DNA of 25,348 nucleotides from CAXTSE01 sp035554115 (GCA_035554115.1 DATMIW010000004.1:1-25348); one strand, 5' to 3'. Shown: positions 15,448 through 23,167, numbered from the stretch's first letter. Numbers and translations are program-made. The notes: generated by a model from the sequence alone, not told the origin.

Positions 15448-15488
15448 CACGATGTCCCCATTCCGCTCACCGGGATGGGGACATCGTG
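15448..15488 (+). terminator. Long hairpin after VOC gene
   Basis: CACGATGTCCCCAT (15448-15461) pairs perfectly with ATGGGGACATCGTG (15475-15488), and the stem can extend inward by a G-T wobble and two G-C pairs. A T-run is almost absent, so termination strength is uncertain. Confidence 0.7.
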
Positions 15489-15521
15489 CATTTCGGGTAG
15501 CGAAGCGATCAAAACGCTAAG

Positions 15522-15550
15522 TTACGTTCGCACAGTACAGATGGTAAAGT
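15522..15550 (+). promoter_or_regulatory. Possible promoter of the hydrolase-LLM operon
   Basis: TTACGT (15522-15527) and TAAAGT (15545-15550) are 17 bases apart. The predicted start, about 15557, falls after an in-frame ATG at 15554, which supports the later ATG at 15587 as the real translation start. Confidence 0.4.
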
Positions 15551-15586
15551 TCGATGGCGACGCCCACTGAGAGCAAGGACGCACAT

Positions 15587-16423
15587 ATGGCTGCCCCTAC
15601 AGATGCATTTGCCACCCGCACGTGGGAGACCTGGACAGAACCGACGATCGTCGATGTGAACGGCATCCCGACCGCGTATCGACGCCAGGGTTCCGGACCG
15701 ACCGTGGTCTACCTCCACGGTGAACGCGGCACGCGTGCCTGGCTCCCCATCTATGCGAAGCTCGCGGAGAACTTCGACGTGATCGTGCCGGAGCACCCCG
15801 GGTACGGCGACACCCCGCTGGGCGAGGGCTTCTCGACCTGGCAGGACTGGATCCTGCACTACGAGGCCTTCTTCCGCACACTCGAGCTCGGCGAGTTCCA
15901 TCTCGTCGGTGACGCTTTCGGCTCGTGGCTGGCGGCCAACCTCGCCATCTACTACCCCGACCGCTTTGCAAGCCTGACCTTGATCACCCCCATGGGGCTG
16001 CGTCTCAAAGACGTGACGAGCGTCGACGTTTTCCGTCTTGAAGACGACGAGGTCAATGAGATCTTCTTCAACGGTCGACGCGACAAGGTGAAGCACCTGC
16101 TCGAGCAAGAGAACGAGCTCGAGGACTACCTGCAGGCATATCAGGAGTTCGGCAGCTATGCGCTCCTCGCATGGAACCCGCGCTATGACATCAAGCTCGA
16201 CAGCCGACTGACACATGTGCTTGCCCCGACGGTTGTCGTCGGAGTCGATGAGGATCGCGCCGTCAGCAACGAGATGGCCAAACGATTCGCCGACCTCATT
16301 CCGGCCGCCGAGCTGAAGGTCGTACACGGACCGGCGGGCCAGCCGTCGGGACACCATGTGACGTTCGAGCAGCCCAATGAGGTTGCCGCCGTCATCGCCG
16401 ACCACGTTTCGAAGAACAGCTGA
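15587..16423 (+). CDS. Alpha/beta-hydrolase fold protein lacking the nucleophile serine
   Basis: 278 residues from the ATG at 15587 (AAGGA 7 bases upstream). The fold is clear: VVYLHGERG (oxyanion region, about 40-48), FDVIVPEHPGYGDTP, the elbow FHLVGDAFGSW, VVVGVDEDRAV with the acid-strand aspartates, and PSGHHVTFEQPNEV with the catalytic-type histidine. The elbow should be G-x-Nuc-x-G, but it reads G108-D109-A110-F111-G112. The codon is GCT, so the nucleophile is alanine. The decayed homologue at 4733-5165 still has GHSFGG. The protein may therefore be a non-hydrolytic family member (lyase, cofactor-free oxygenase or binding protein) or use another residue such as S113. The LLM gene follows after 11 bases, so the two should act together. 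Confidence 0.9.
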   Translation: MAAPTDAFATRTWETWTEPTIVDVNGIPTAYRRQGSGPTVVYLHGERGTRAWLPIYAKLAENFDVIVPEHPGYGDTPLGEGFSTWQDWILHYEAFFRTLELGEFHLVGDAFGSWLAANLAIYYPDRFASLTLITPMGLRLKDVTSVDVFRLEDDEVNEIFFNGRRDKVKHLLEQENELEDYLQAYQEFGSYALLAWNPRYDIKLDSRLTHVLAPTVVVGVDEDRAVSNEMAKRFADLIPAAELKVVHGPAGQPSGHHVTFEQPNEVAAVIADHVSKNS

Positions 16424-16434
16424 GGCAGATCCCT

Positions 16435-17748
16435 ATGAGCACATCCGATATTGCCGCGCGCGGCATCGAATTCTTTGGCTTCATTGATGGTGCGTACAAG
16501 AACGTGCCATGGGCCGGGGAGCGCAAGTCGAACTACATCGACCTGACCAACAAGTACTACGATCCGATTGAAGGCCAGCGCGCCCTCTCGAATCAGCTCG
16601 ATGTGCTCGAGGATCTCGAAGAGTACGGCTTCGATGGCGCTGTCTTCAGCGAACAGCACAACGGCCCGATCGGTCTGGGTGCCAACCCCATGCTCGCCGG
16701 AGCCTGGCTTGCCGCCCGCACCAATCGCATGAAGATCGTTGTCAACGGCCCGATCATCAACGCCTACCAGAGCCCCGTACGCCTGGCAGAAGAGATCGCC
16801 ATCCTCGACACCATGACCAAAGGTCGCCTGGTCTTCGGCCTGCCTATGGGGCACGGCATGCAGCACCACTCGATCGGCATCAACCCGGCCACGGCACGGG
16901 CCCGCATGGCCGAGGCTCACGACCTTCTGTACGCGGCTCTCTACAACGATGGCCCCTTCGAGTGGAAGGGCGACTTCTTCAATATCCCGTATGTCAACAT
17001 CTGGCCGCGTCCGACCCACAAGATCGAAACGATCCTCCCGGGCGGCGGCTCGCTCGAAACGCTCCAGCGCGCGGCGAAGTACCGCTATTGCTACCAGAAC
17101 GCACTGTCTCCGCGCGCGTCCATGGTTAAGACCATGGAGCGGTTCCGTGAGCTGTGTCGCGAAGAGGGTTACGAGCCCACTCCAACACAGAGCGCTGCGC
17201 TGTTCACAGTGCATGTTGCCGAGACCGACGCTCAAGCGCGTCGCGAGGTCGAAGAGCTCGAGCTCTGGAACTACCAGAACTTCTTCCGCTCACCCGGCCA
17301 CGACAACTTCCCACCCGGATACGTGTCGGCAGCGTCCGTGCGCGCCATGCGTGGCGGCGGCTACCGCTCGACCCCGGTGCACGAACTGAAATACGACGAG
17401 CTGCTCGAGAATCACTGGCTGATCGCGGGCTCGCCGGAGACCGTCACACGGATGCTCACCGAGTCGATCGAAGAGCTGGGTATCGGGCGGGCGCTTCTCG
17501 GTTTCACGACAGGCATCAAGCCCAAGTGGCTGACCGACAAGTCCATCTCGTTGTTCGCCGAAGAAGTCATGCCCAAGTTCCGCGCAGACAAGGGCAAGCC
17601 GCTCGTGACTCAGGAGGACATGACCGGGTACCGCACGGCATCCGAGTACGCCGCTCTTCGTCGTCCCGGCGCGCATCCGCCGACCGCCGAAGTGAACGGT
17701 GTGCTCAAGGACGTCAGCCGCTCGTACCTGCCCGACGCCGAGCAGTAA
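16435..17748 (+). CDS. LLM class flavin-dependent monooxygenase
   Basis: 437 residues of the bacterial luciferase-like superfamily: EEYGFDGAVFSEQHNGPIGLGANPML near the N-terminus, IVVNGPIINAYQSPVRLAEEIAILD, GRLVFGLPMGHG, ATARARMAEAHDLLYAALYNDGPFEWKGDFFNIPYVNIWPRP, then IAGSPETVTRMLTE. These are the usual flavin-binding barrel landmarks. Such enzymes take reduced FMN from a separate reductase and insert oxygen. Relatives include the ring-opening monooxygenases of pyridine and trigonelline degradation. No flavin reductase gene is seen in the window. It starts 11 bases after the hydrolase stop and is the last gene of the operon. Part of its family also appears broken in the chimeric pseudogene. 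The substrate is unknown. Confidence 0.92.
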   Translation: MSTSDIAARGIEFFGFIDGAYKNVPWAGERKSNYIDLTNKYYDPIEGQRALSNQLDVLEDLEEYGFDGAVFSEQHNGPIGLGANPMLAGAWLAARTNRMKIVVNGPIINAYQSPVRLAEEIAILDTMTKGRLVFGLPMGHGMQHHSIGINPATARARMAEAHDLLYAALYNDGPFEWKGDFFNIPYVNIWPRPTHKIETILPGGGSLETLQRAAKYRYCYQNALSPRASMVKTMERFRELCREEGYEPTPTQSAALFTVHVAETDAQARREVEELELWNYQNFFRSPGHDNFPPGYVSAASVRAMRGGGYRSTPVHELKYDELLENHWLIAGSPETVTRMLTESIEELGIGRALLGFTTGIKPKWLTDKSISLFAEEVMPKFRADKGKPLVTQEDMTGYRTASEYAALRRPGAHPPTAEVNGVLKDVSRSYLPDAEQ

Positions 17749-17756
17749 GGCCAGAT

Positions 17757-17839
17757 CGCGTTCTGCAGGAGATCCGTCCCGTAGTAACACTTGCACCGGG
17801 CGAACAGTCTTGCAGAACGCGTTTCTCCTGCAGAACGCG
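17757..17839. repeat. Perfect 16-bp inverted repeat between convergent genes
   Basis: CGCGTTCTGCAGGAGA (17757-17772) is repeated inverted at 17824-17839. A third partial copy, TGCAGAACGCG, lies at 17811-17821. The element spans nearly the whole gap between the LLM stop and the convergent IMPase stop. It can fold into a large hairpin and may act as a bidirectional terminator, or may be a member of a genome-wide repeat family. Confidence 0.75.
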
Positions 17840-17856
17840 GCAGCCTCCGTGTGCGG

Positions 17857-18696
17857 CTACGGCAACCCGACCTCGACGGACAGCCGCTTCAGGATGGGCT
17901 CGAGCTCGGCGGCGAGGCCGGGCTCTGCGGCCAGAATGAAGTCCGCGGAGGCGGGGGCACCATCCAGGCCCGCAACGTAGGCCCCGGCCTCGCGCGCAAT
18001 GAGGGCTCCGGCGGCGTGATCCCACGGCTGGAGGCCGCGCTCGAAGTAGGCGTCGAGGCGACCGGCACCCAAATAGCAGAGGTCGAGAGCGGCTGCTCCG
18101 ATGCGGCGAACATCCCGCACCTGGCTGATCAGCCCCGCCAGAAGCAGACCCTGCTTGCGCCGCACTTCGGCGCTGTAGCCGAAGCCTGTAGCCACAAGAG
18201 CCTGCGAGAGCTCGGTGCCGGCGCTCAGCTGCAGGCGCGAGGTTCCCAGGTAGGCACCATGACCGAGGGATGCGGTGAAGACCTCGCCCACCACGGGGTT
18301 CACGACGCAGCCGGCCAGCGTCGTCCAGGTCGCCGGCTGTGGGTCACCTTCGACGACCGCAATGCTCACGTTGTAGGCCGGGATGCCGTAGAGGTAGTTG
18401 ACGGTGCCGTCGATGGGATCGACGACCCAGGTGAGTCCCGAGGTGCCCGTTGTCGAGACGTCGGTCGACTCTTCGCCGAGGAAACCGTCGTCGGGACGCG
18501 CGGCCGAGAGCTCAGCTCGGATGAAGTCCTCAACAGCCCGATCGGCAAACGTCACAATATCTTCGCGCGACGACTTGCTCGCCGCGACCTCCACGCCTTC
18601 GGAGCGCAGCCGAGCTGCCATTGCGCCCGCTTCTGTGGCAATCCGACGCGCGAGGTCGAGCAGCTCGCGGTGGGGGTCGACTCCGGGATCAGCCAT
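17857..18696 (-). CDS. Inositol monophosphatase family phosphatase
   Basis: 279 residues with all motifs of the IMPase/SuhB superfamily. These are GEES at about 74-77 (E75, E76), WVVDPIDGTVNY with D93 and D96 binding metal, and WDHAAGALIAREAG with D226. These Mg-dependent enzymes dephosphorylate inositol phosphates, histidinol phosphate, fructose-1,6-bisphosphate or related sugars, and sequence motifs do not separate the members. The ATG overlaps the stop of the upstream aldehyde dehydrogenase in TAATG, so translation is coupled. A role in the catabolic pathway next door is not obvious, and it may be a housekeeping passenger. Confidence 0.93.
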   Translation of the reverse strand: MADPGVDPHRELLDLARRIATEAGAMAARLRSEGVEVAASKSSREDIVTFADRAVEDFIRAELSAARPDDGFLGEESTDVSTTGTSGLTWVVDPIDGTVNYLYGIPAYNVSIAVVEGDPQPATWTTLAGCVVNPVVGEVFTASLGHGAYLGTSRLQLSAGTELSQALVATGFGYSAEVRRKQGLLLAGLISQVRDVRRIGAAALDLCYLGAGRLDAYFERGLQPWDHAAGALIAREAGAYVAGLDGAPASADFILAAEPGLAAELEPILKRLSVEVGLP

Positions 18697-20183
18697 TAGC
18701 TGACCGGTGCCGGAACGGTGAACGGGTCAGGCGTCAGCGTGTACTTCGTCTCGAGGTACTCGTGCAGGCCCTCCGGGCCGCCTTCGCGGCCGTTGCCGGA
18801 GTGCTTGAGGCCGCCGAACGGCGCCGCAGCATTGGACACGACCCCCGTGTTGAGCCCCATCATGCCGGTCTCGAGGCTGTCGATGAGTCGCTGGCCGCGG
18901 GCAAGATCGCGTGTGAAGGCGTAGGCGACGAGGCCGTACTCTGTGGCGTTTGCCTGGGCGACCGCATCCGACTCGTCTGTGAAGGGGACGATCGTCACGA
19001 CGGGGCCAAAGATCTCTTCGCGCAGAATGTCGCTGCCCGGTTGCACGTGGGCGAGAACTGTCGGAGCAAAGAAGCTGCCCGGTCGGTCGAGCTTGGCTCC
19101 GCCCGCGAGCAGCTTTGCGCCGCGCCCAATCGCGTCGGTGACCAGCTGCCCGACCTTGGTGACGGCGCGGTCATCGATCAGTGGCCCGATCGTGACGCTC
19201 GGGTCGGTGCCGCGTCCGATCTCGAACTGGGCGACGCTCTCCGTGAGGCGCCGCCCGAACTCCTCGGCGACGGATTCGTGGACGAGGAATCGGTTGGCGG
19301 CCGTGCATGCCTGCCCGATGTTGCGGAACTTGGCGGCGAGGGCGCCCTCGACTGCGGCATCCAGATCGGCGTCGTCGAAAACGAGGAAGGGGGCGTTACC
19401 GCCGAGCTCCATCGAGGTCTTGAGCACGTTCTCGGCGGCCTGCTGCATGAGCTTGATACCGACCGGTGTCGATCCGGTGAAGCTGAGCTTGCGCAGGCGC
19501 TGGTCGGCGATGATCGGAGCCGATACCTCGGCGCTCGCGGTCGTCGTGATGACGTTGACCACGCCCGCGGGCAGGCCGGCCTCTTCGAGCAAGCCGACAA
19601 GGAAAAGCGTGCTAAGCGGCGTCAACTCGGACGGCTTGATGACGGCGGTGCAACCCGCAGCCAGGGCGGGTGCCAACTTGCGGGTCGCCATGGCGAGCGG
19701 GAAATTCCACGGCGTGATGAGGTACACCGGCCCGATCGGGCGCTGGGTCACGATCATGCGCCCGGTGCCCTCGGGGTTGGTGCCGTAGCGTCCCGAGATG
19801 CGCACGGCCTCTTCGGAGTACCAGCGCAAGAACTCGCCGCCGTAGCTAATCTCGCCGCGCGACTCGCTGAGCGGCTTGCCCATCTCAAGTGTCATCAGCA
19901 GGGCGGCGTCATCGAAGCGCTTCTGAAGCAGATCGAATGCCCCGCGCAGAATATCGGAACGAATCCGGGGTGCAGAGCTGGCCCATTCATCTTGGGCGGC
20001 TGCTGCGGCATCCATCGCGCGGAGGCCGTCGGAGACACCCCCGTCTGGAATCGACACGAGAGACTGACCCGTCGAGGGGTCGAGCACGTCAAGAGTCTTG
20101 CCGTCGGCGGCATCCTGCCATTCGCCGCCGATGAAGAGCTTCGTCGGCACCGATGCGAGCAGTTCCTGTTCAGACATTGTCAC
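18696..20183 (-). CDS. gabD: NAD(P)-dependent succinate-semialdehyde dehydrogenase-like aldehyde dehydrogenase
   Basis: 495 residues of the aldehyde dehydrogenase superfamily, with closest resemblance to GabD-type enzymes. Motifs are TPWNFPLAMATRKLAPALAAGC (N160), KPSELTP (K183), SFTGSTPVG, MELGGNAPFLVFDDADLD with general base E259, GQACTAANRF with catalytic C293, and EIFGPVV. The product succinate would enter the TCA cycle. Succinate semialdehyde is the end product of known LLM-initiated pyridine and trigonelline routes, so a pathway role is possible. GTG 20183 is listed as start because a TATGAT -10 element ends exactly 6 bases before it, which predicts a leaderless mRNA. An ATG two codons later is an alternative. 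It diverges from a TetR regulator. Confidence 0.88.
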   Translation of the reverse strand: MTMSEQELLASVPTKLFIGGEWQDAADGKTLDVLDPSTGQSLVSIPDGGVSDGLRAMDAAAAAQDEWASSAPRIRSDILRGAFDLLQKRFDDAALLMTLEMGKPLSESRGEISYGGEFLRWYSEEAVRISGRYGTNPEGTGRMIVTQRPIGPVYLITPWNFPLAMATRKLAPALAAGCTAVIKPSELTPLSTLFLVGLLEEAGLPAGVVNVITTTASAEVSAPIIADQRLRKLSFTGSTPVGIKLMQQAAENVLKTSMELGGNAPFLVFDDADLDAAVEGALAAKFRNIGQACTAANRFLVHESVAEEFGRRLTESVAQFEIGRGTDPSVTIGPLIDDRAVTKVGQLVTDAIGRGAKLLAGGAKLDRPGSFFAPTVLAHVQPGSDILREEIFGPVVTIVPFTDESDAVAQANATEYGLVAYAFTRDLARGQRLIDSLETGMMGLNTGVVSNAAAPFGGLKHSGNGREGGPEGLHEYLETKYTLTPDPFTVPAPVS

Positions 20184-20189
20184 ACCGCA

Positions 20190-20195
20190 ATCATA
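20190..20195 (-). promoter_or_regulatory. -10 element of leaderless aldehyde dehydrogenase transcript
   Basis: TATGAT on the minus strand is followed by six bases and then GTG. The same geometry is seen for dmmA (TATGCT, six bases, ATG). No good -35 hexamer is visible at 17 bases. Confidence 0.5.
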
Positions 20196-20321
20196 CGGGC
20201 GCCCAATATTCGGGAGCTTGCACCCGGTATTCGGTCACCCTCGATACAATCTATGTGTACGTTGTATCCCGCTGCCACGCTGAGCTTTTGTACACTTGCA
20301 CTATCGCTCACTACGCGTCGG

Positions 20322-20340
20322 TGCACCCACGAATGGTGCA
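20322..20340. promoter_or_regulatory. Inverted repeat in the TetR/aldehyde dehydrogenase divergent region
   Basis: TGCACC-CACGAAT-GGTGCA is a 6-bp inverted repeat with a 7-base spacer, 33 bases before the TetR start. Its size and place suit a TetR-type operator that could control both divergent genes. The remaining 20184-20372 region holds no supported gene. Confidence 0.4.
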
Positions 20341-20372
20341 TATAAGTCGCACTACTGACCAATGGAGGCAAC

Positions 20373-20924
20373 GTGCGGGAGAGCAATCGCGACAAAGTAT
20401 TGGCCGCGGCAGCGCGACTCGTTGAGCGCGAGGGTGTGCGCAGCGTCACCTACGAGTCGGTTGCGGCAGAGTCGGGCCTCACCAAAGGTGGACTGCTCTA
20501 CCACTTCGCCTCGCGCGATGACCTGCTGCTCGCCATCCACCACTACATTGCGGCGGAATGGGAAGAGTCACTTGAGGCGGCAGCGGGTGTGAAGGCCGAA
20601 GATGCCACGCGCCAACAGAAGCTTGCGGCCTACACCCGTATCGCAATCGAAGGTACGACGCGCGCCAAGCTGCTGTTCATGCTCGAAGGGTCGACAGATC
20701 CCGCCAGCGCGGCGCCCTGGAACGAGGTGCTCGCCCGGTGGACGATATCGGCTGAGGAGACGATCGACGACCCGGAGGCGCTGGCCATGTTCGTCGCACG
20801 CCTGGCTACGGACGGGCTCTGGCTGTTCGAAGCGATGGGATCCGAGATCGATCCGGGACTCCATACGCGGGTAGCGGCGTACCTGGCTAGCGTGTCGGGG
20901 ACGCCTGAGCTTGCGATAGAGTAG
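20373..20924 (+). CDS. TetR family transcriptional regulator
   Basis: 183 residues. The N-terminal helix-turn-helix is typical: RDKVLAAAARLVEREGVRSVTYESVAAESGLTKGGLLYHFASRDDLLLAIHHYI (about 6-58). The C-terminal helical domain (residues about 60-183) is the ligand-binding and dimer part. Its sequence, with TTRAKLLFMLEGSTDPASAAPWNEVL, resembles the TetR_C class seen in actinobacteria. GTG at 20373 follows GGAGG at a good distance. It is divergent from the succinate-semialdehyde dehydrogenase/IMPase operon and is its most likely regulator. The effector is unknown. Confidence 0.92.
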   Translation: MRESNRDKVLAAAARLVEREGVRSVTYESVAAESGLTKGGLLYHFASRDDLLLAIHHYIAAEWEESLEAAAGVKAEDATRQQKLAAYTRIAIEGTTRAKLLFMLEGSTDPASAAPWNEVLARWTISAEETIDDPEALAMFVARLATDGLWLFEAMGSEIDPGLHTRVAAYLASVSGTPELAIE

Positions 20925-20943
20925 GCAGGTTGCCACGCAACAT

Positions 20944-21016
20944 GCGCCCGTAGCTCAACGGATAGAGCATCTGACTACGGATCAGAAGGTTGGGGGTTCG
21001 AATCCCTCCGGGCGCA
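20944..21016 (+). tRNA. tRNA-Arg (anticodon ACG)
   Basis: A full cloverleaf of 73 bases. The acceptor stem GCGCCCG pairs with CGGGCGC, followed by discriminator A. The D arm is GCTC/GAGC. The anticodon stem TCTGA/TCAGA holds the loop CTACGGA, giving anticodon ACG. The T arm has TTCGAAT. CCA is not encoded. The A34 is normally deaminated to inosine and reads CGU, CGC and CGA. No direct repeat of the tRNA 3' end was found within the window, so it is not shown to be an integration site. Confidence 0.97.
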
Positions 21017-21023
21017 CCGAAGG

Positions 21024-21059
21024 AAAGGCCCCGAAGTCGTCATGATTTCGGGGCCTTTT
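21024..21059 (+). terminator. Terminator of tRNA-Arg
   Basis: AAAGGCCCCGAA (21024-21035) pairs perfectly with TTCGGGGCCTTT (21047-21058), around an 11-base loop and running into a T-run. Confidence 0.9.
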
Positions 21060-21259
21060 GGTATGTGAGGCGCGGTATCCGTCCGAGCTGATGCTTCGCA
21101 TCACCACTCCGGCGGTTCGCTCGCATGAATGCAAAATCCGGGGGCCATTTACCACGCGGCAAAGCGGTGGTACCGTTGCCCCGACGATTACAGATGTCAC
21201 GATCTGAAAGCGTTGCACGATCCCCTTAACTATCAATGGCGATGCACCTAGGAGTATTT

Positions 21260-22285
21260 GTGTTCACAACAAAACGAGTTCGCGGGTTGGCGGTGGCGGC
21301 AATCGCCGTCATTGGGCTGCCCATTCTTGCTGCCTGTAGCTCCGGCTCCGGCGGCGGCAGTACCTCGGGCGGCGATAAAGTCAACATCGCGTACCTGACG
21401 TACATCGTCACTGACTATCAGAACGCCGCGAAGCGCGGAATGACGTCCGTAATCAAGGGCGGCGGCGGGAAGGTCACCGTATTCAGCGCCAACTTTGACC
21501 CGCAAACACAGCTGTCGCAGTGCAACGACGCGATCACGAGCGGTCGGTACAACGCGATCGTTATCTCGCCCATCGACCCCGCGTCCGCAGCGCCGTGCGT
21601 CAAGGCGGCAGATGCCGCGGGTATCCCGGTCGTCACCTATGAAACGTCAGTAGGCACCGACCCCTACAGCCTGAAGCCTCAGGTCCCGGGCGTCATTGCT
21701 GCGATCAGCACGCCTCTGAAGACATCCACCGATGGTTTGGGCGAACTGATGATTGCCGCCTGTGGCGACGCGGACCCGTGTCGGGTGGTCGGTGAAGTTG
21801 CGTCAGGAGCCGATGTGTTCTCGAACCAGATTATGGATGCCCTTGCCAAGAAGTACGGCTCAAAGGTGGACATCGTGCAGCGGATTGCGACCGGGTACGA
21901 CCCCGCACAGGTCACAACGGCGCTGCCGGACGTGCTGAGTGCACATCCTGACGTCAATGTGTTCGTCGCGTTGACGGATTCAACTGCTCTCGCCGCGGTC
22001 CCCACGCTGAAGACAGCAGGGCTCGAAAAGAAGGTCAAGCTGGTCGGTATTGGAGGCAGCACCGAGGCGGTGGACGCGATCAAGGATGGCACCCTCTTTG
22101 GTTCGCTGAGCAACTGGCCGTTCCAGTACGGCGCGGCCGCCGCGAAGGCGCTCACGCAATCCGTGAAGGGCGAGAAAGTTGACCCCGTCGGAATCAACAT
22201 GCTGACGATCGACAAGCCGCTGCTGATCACCCCCACCACGGTTGACGAGTTCACGCCTGAATGGGGCGCGACCTTTACTAAGTAA
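21260..22285 (+). CDS. Orphan substrate-binding lipoprotein (paralogue 3)
   Basis: 341 residues from GTG 21260 (GGAG 6 bases upstream). This start, rather than the ATG at 21236, places the lipobox cysteine at position 26 (PILAAC), exactly as in paralogues 1 and 2. The mature protein shares their fold and phrases (FSANFDPQTQLSQCNDAITSGRYNAIVISPIDP, VTYETSVGTDPYSLKPQ, IATGYDPAQVTTALPDVLSAHPDVNVFV) and ends FTPEWGATFTK. No ATPase or permease is near it, so it may dock onto the importer at 12148-14700. Upstream, 21060-21259 holds TACCAC and GTGGTA half-sites 11 bases apart and GATGC-TTC-GCATC, but no supported gene. A hairpin follows the gene. Confidence 0.93.
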   Translation: MFTTKRVRGLAVAAIAVIGLPILAACSSGSGGGSTSGGDKVNIAYLTYIVTDYQNAAKRGMTSVIKGGGGKVTVFSANFDPQTQLSQCNDAITSGRYNAIVISPIDPASAAPCVKAADAAGIPVVTYETSVGTDPYSLKPQVPGVIAAISTPLKTSTDGLGELMIAACGDADPCRVVGEVASGADVFSNQIMDALAKKYGSKVDIVQRIATGYDPAQVTTALPDVLSAHPDVNVFVALTDSTALAAVPTLKTAGLEKKVKLVGIGGSTEAVDAIKDGTLFGSLSNWPFQYGAAAAKALTQSVKGEKVDPVGINMLTIDKPLLITPTTVDEFTPEWGATFTK

Positions 22286-22292
22286 ATAGAGT

Positions 22293-22330
22293 CAACGGCC
22301 CGGCGAGATCATCGATCCGCCGGGCCGTTG
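22293..22330 (+). terminator. Hairpin after binding protein 3
   Basis: CAACGGCCCGGCG (22293-22305) pairs perfectly with CGCCGGGCCGTTG (22318-22330) across a 12-base loop, 7 bases after the stop codon. The T-run is weak. Confidence 0.8.
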
Positions 22331-22428
22331 TCTGATTGGGGGACGCCCCCAGGGCGATCCCCACGGATGCGGCGGAGCGAAGCCTGCCCTTGCTGGCGCT
22401 TGCGGACCCGGAGTGGTTGGCTGCGGGT

Positions 22429-23160
22429 ATGTCGGAGGCTGACTCGGCGAAACTTCACGCGGACGAACCGCACGCGAGCGGTGGTCTGTCTGGCCGCCTG
22501 AACTGGTTGCGGGCTGGGGTGCTCGGCGCGAATGACGGCATCGTCTCGGTTGCGGCAATCGTGGTCGGCGTGGCCGCTGCGACTGCTCAGATCGGGGCCA
22601 TCGTCACTGCCGGATTGGCGGCATTGATCGGTGGAGCGATCTCGATGGCGCTGGGGGAATACGTCTCGGTGAGCAGCCAGCGTGACAGCGAGCGTGCTCT
22701 GATCGCGAAGGAGAAGGCCGAGCTCGCGAGCATGCCGGCGGAAGAGCTCGACGAGTTGACTGCGCTCTATGTGGAGCGTGGGCTCAGTCCACGGACCGCG
22801 CGCATCGTCGCGGAGGAACTCACCGAGAAAGACGCCCTCCGCGCGCATCTGCAGGCGGAGCTGAATATCGACCAGGACGACATCGTGAGCCCGTGGCACG
22901 CCGCGTTCGCGTCGGCAATCGCATTCACGATCGGCGCGATCCTTCCGCTGCTTGCCATCCTGGCCCCGGCGGGCATCCGGCTTCCGCTGACATTTGCGGT
23001 CGTTCTGGTCGCGCTCGCTGTGACGGGCGCGGCGGGGGCACGTCTCGGCGGAAGCCCCTGGGTCCGTGGGACTGTTCGAGTCCTGATCGGCGGGGTCCTT
23101 GCGCTCGGAGCGACCTTCCTCATCGGTCTCCTCCTCAACACCTCCGGCGTGACGGCGTGA
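22429..23160 (+). CDS. VIT1/CCC1 family membrane protein, probable Fe/Mn transporter
   Basis: 243 residues. The N-terminal SGRLNWLRAGVLGANDGIVSVAAIVVGVAAAT, the next membrane helix (ALIGGAISMALGEYVSVSSQRDSE) and the loop KAELASMPAEELDELTALYVERGLSPRTARIVAEEL are characteristic of VIT1/CCC1 proteins. Three further hydrophobic segments form the C-terminal half, so about five membrane helices are expected. Plant VIT1 and yeast CCC1 move iron or manganese into vacuoles, and bacterial relatives probably export these metals. The ATG at 22429 is chosen because the family motif begins soon after. A TTG at 22336 is possible, but that extension is unlike the family. It has no obvious connection to the catabolic genes. 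Confidence 0.85.
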   Translation: MSEADSAKLHADEPHASGGLSGRLNWLRAGVLGANDGIVSVAAIVVGVAAATAQIGAIVTAGLAALIGGAISMALGEYVSVSSQRDSERALIAKEKAELASMPAEELDELTALYVERGLSPRTARIVAEELTEKDALRAHLQAELNIDQDDIVSPWHAAFASAIAFTIGAILPLLAILAPAGIRLPLTFAVVLVALAVTGAAGARLGGSPWVRGTVRVLIGGVLALGATFLIGLLLNTSGVTA

Positions 23161-23167
23161 CCCGACT

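Noticed and set aside
17757..17839. CRISPR-like array because of repeated TGCAGAACGCG
   Set aside because: Only two to three copies in mixed orientation with unequal spacing and no cas genes; an inverted repeat explains it better.
18621..20345. A 574-codon open frame on the plus strand
   Set aside because: It is the complement of the aldehyde dehydrogenase and IMPase genes, which have complete catalytic motifs. The length reflects high GC content.
20944..21016. tRNA-Arg as an integration site of a genomic island
   Set aside because: No integrase and no repeat of the tRNA 3' end were found in the window.
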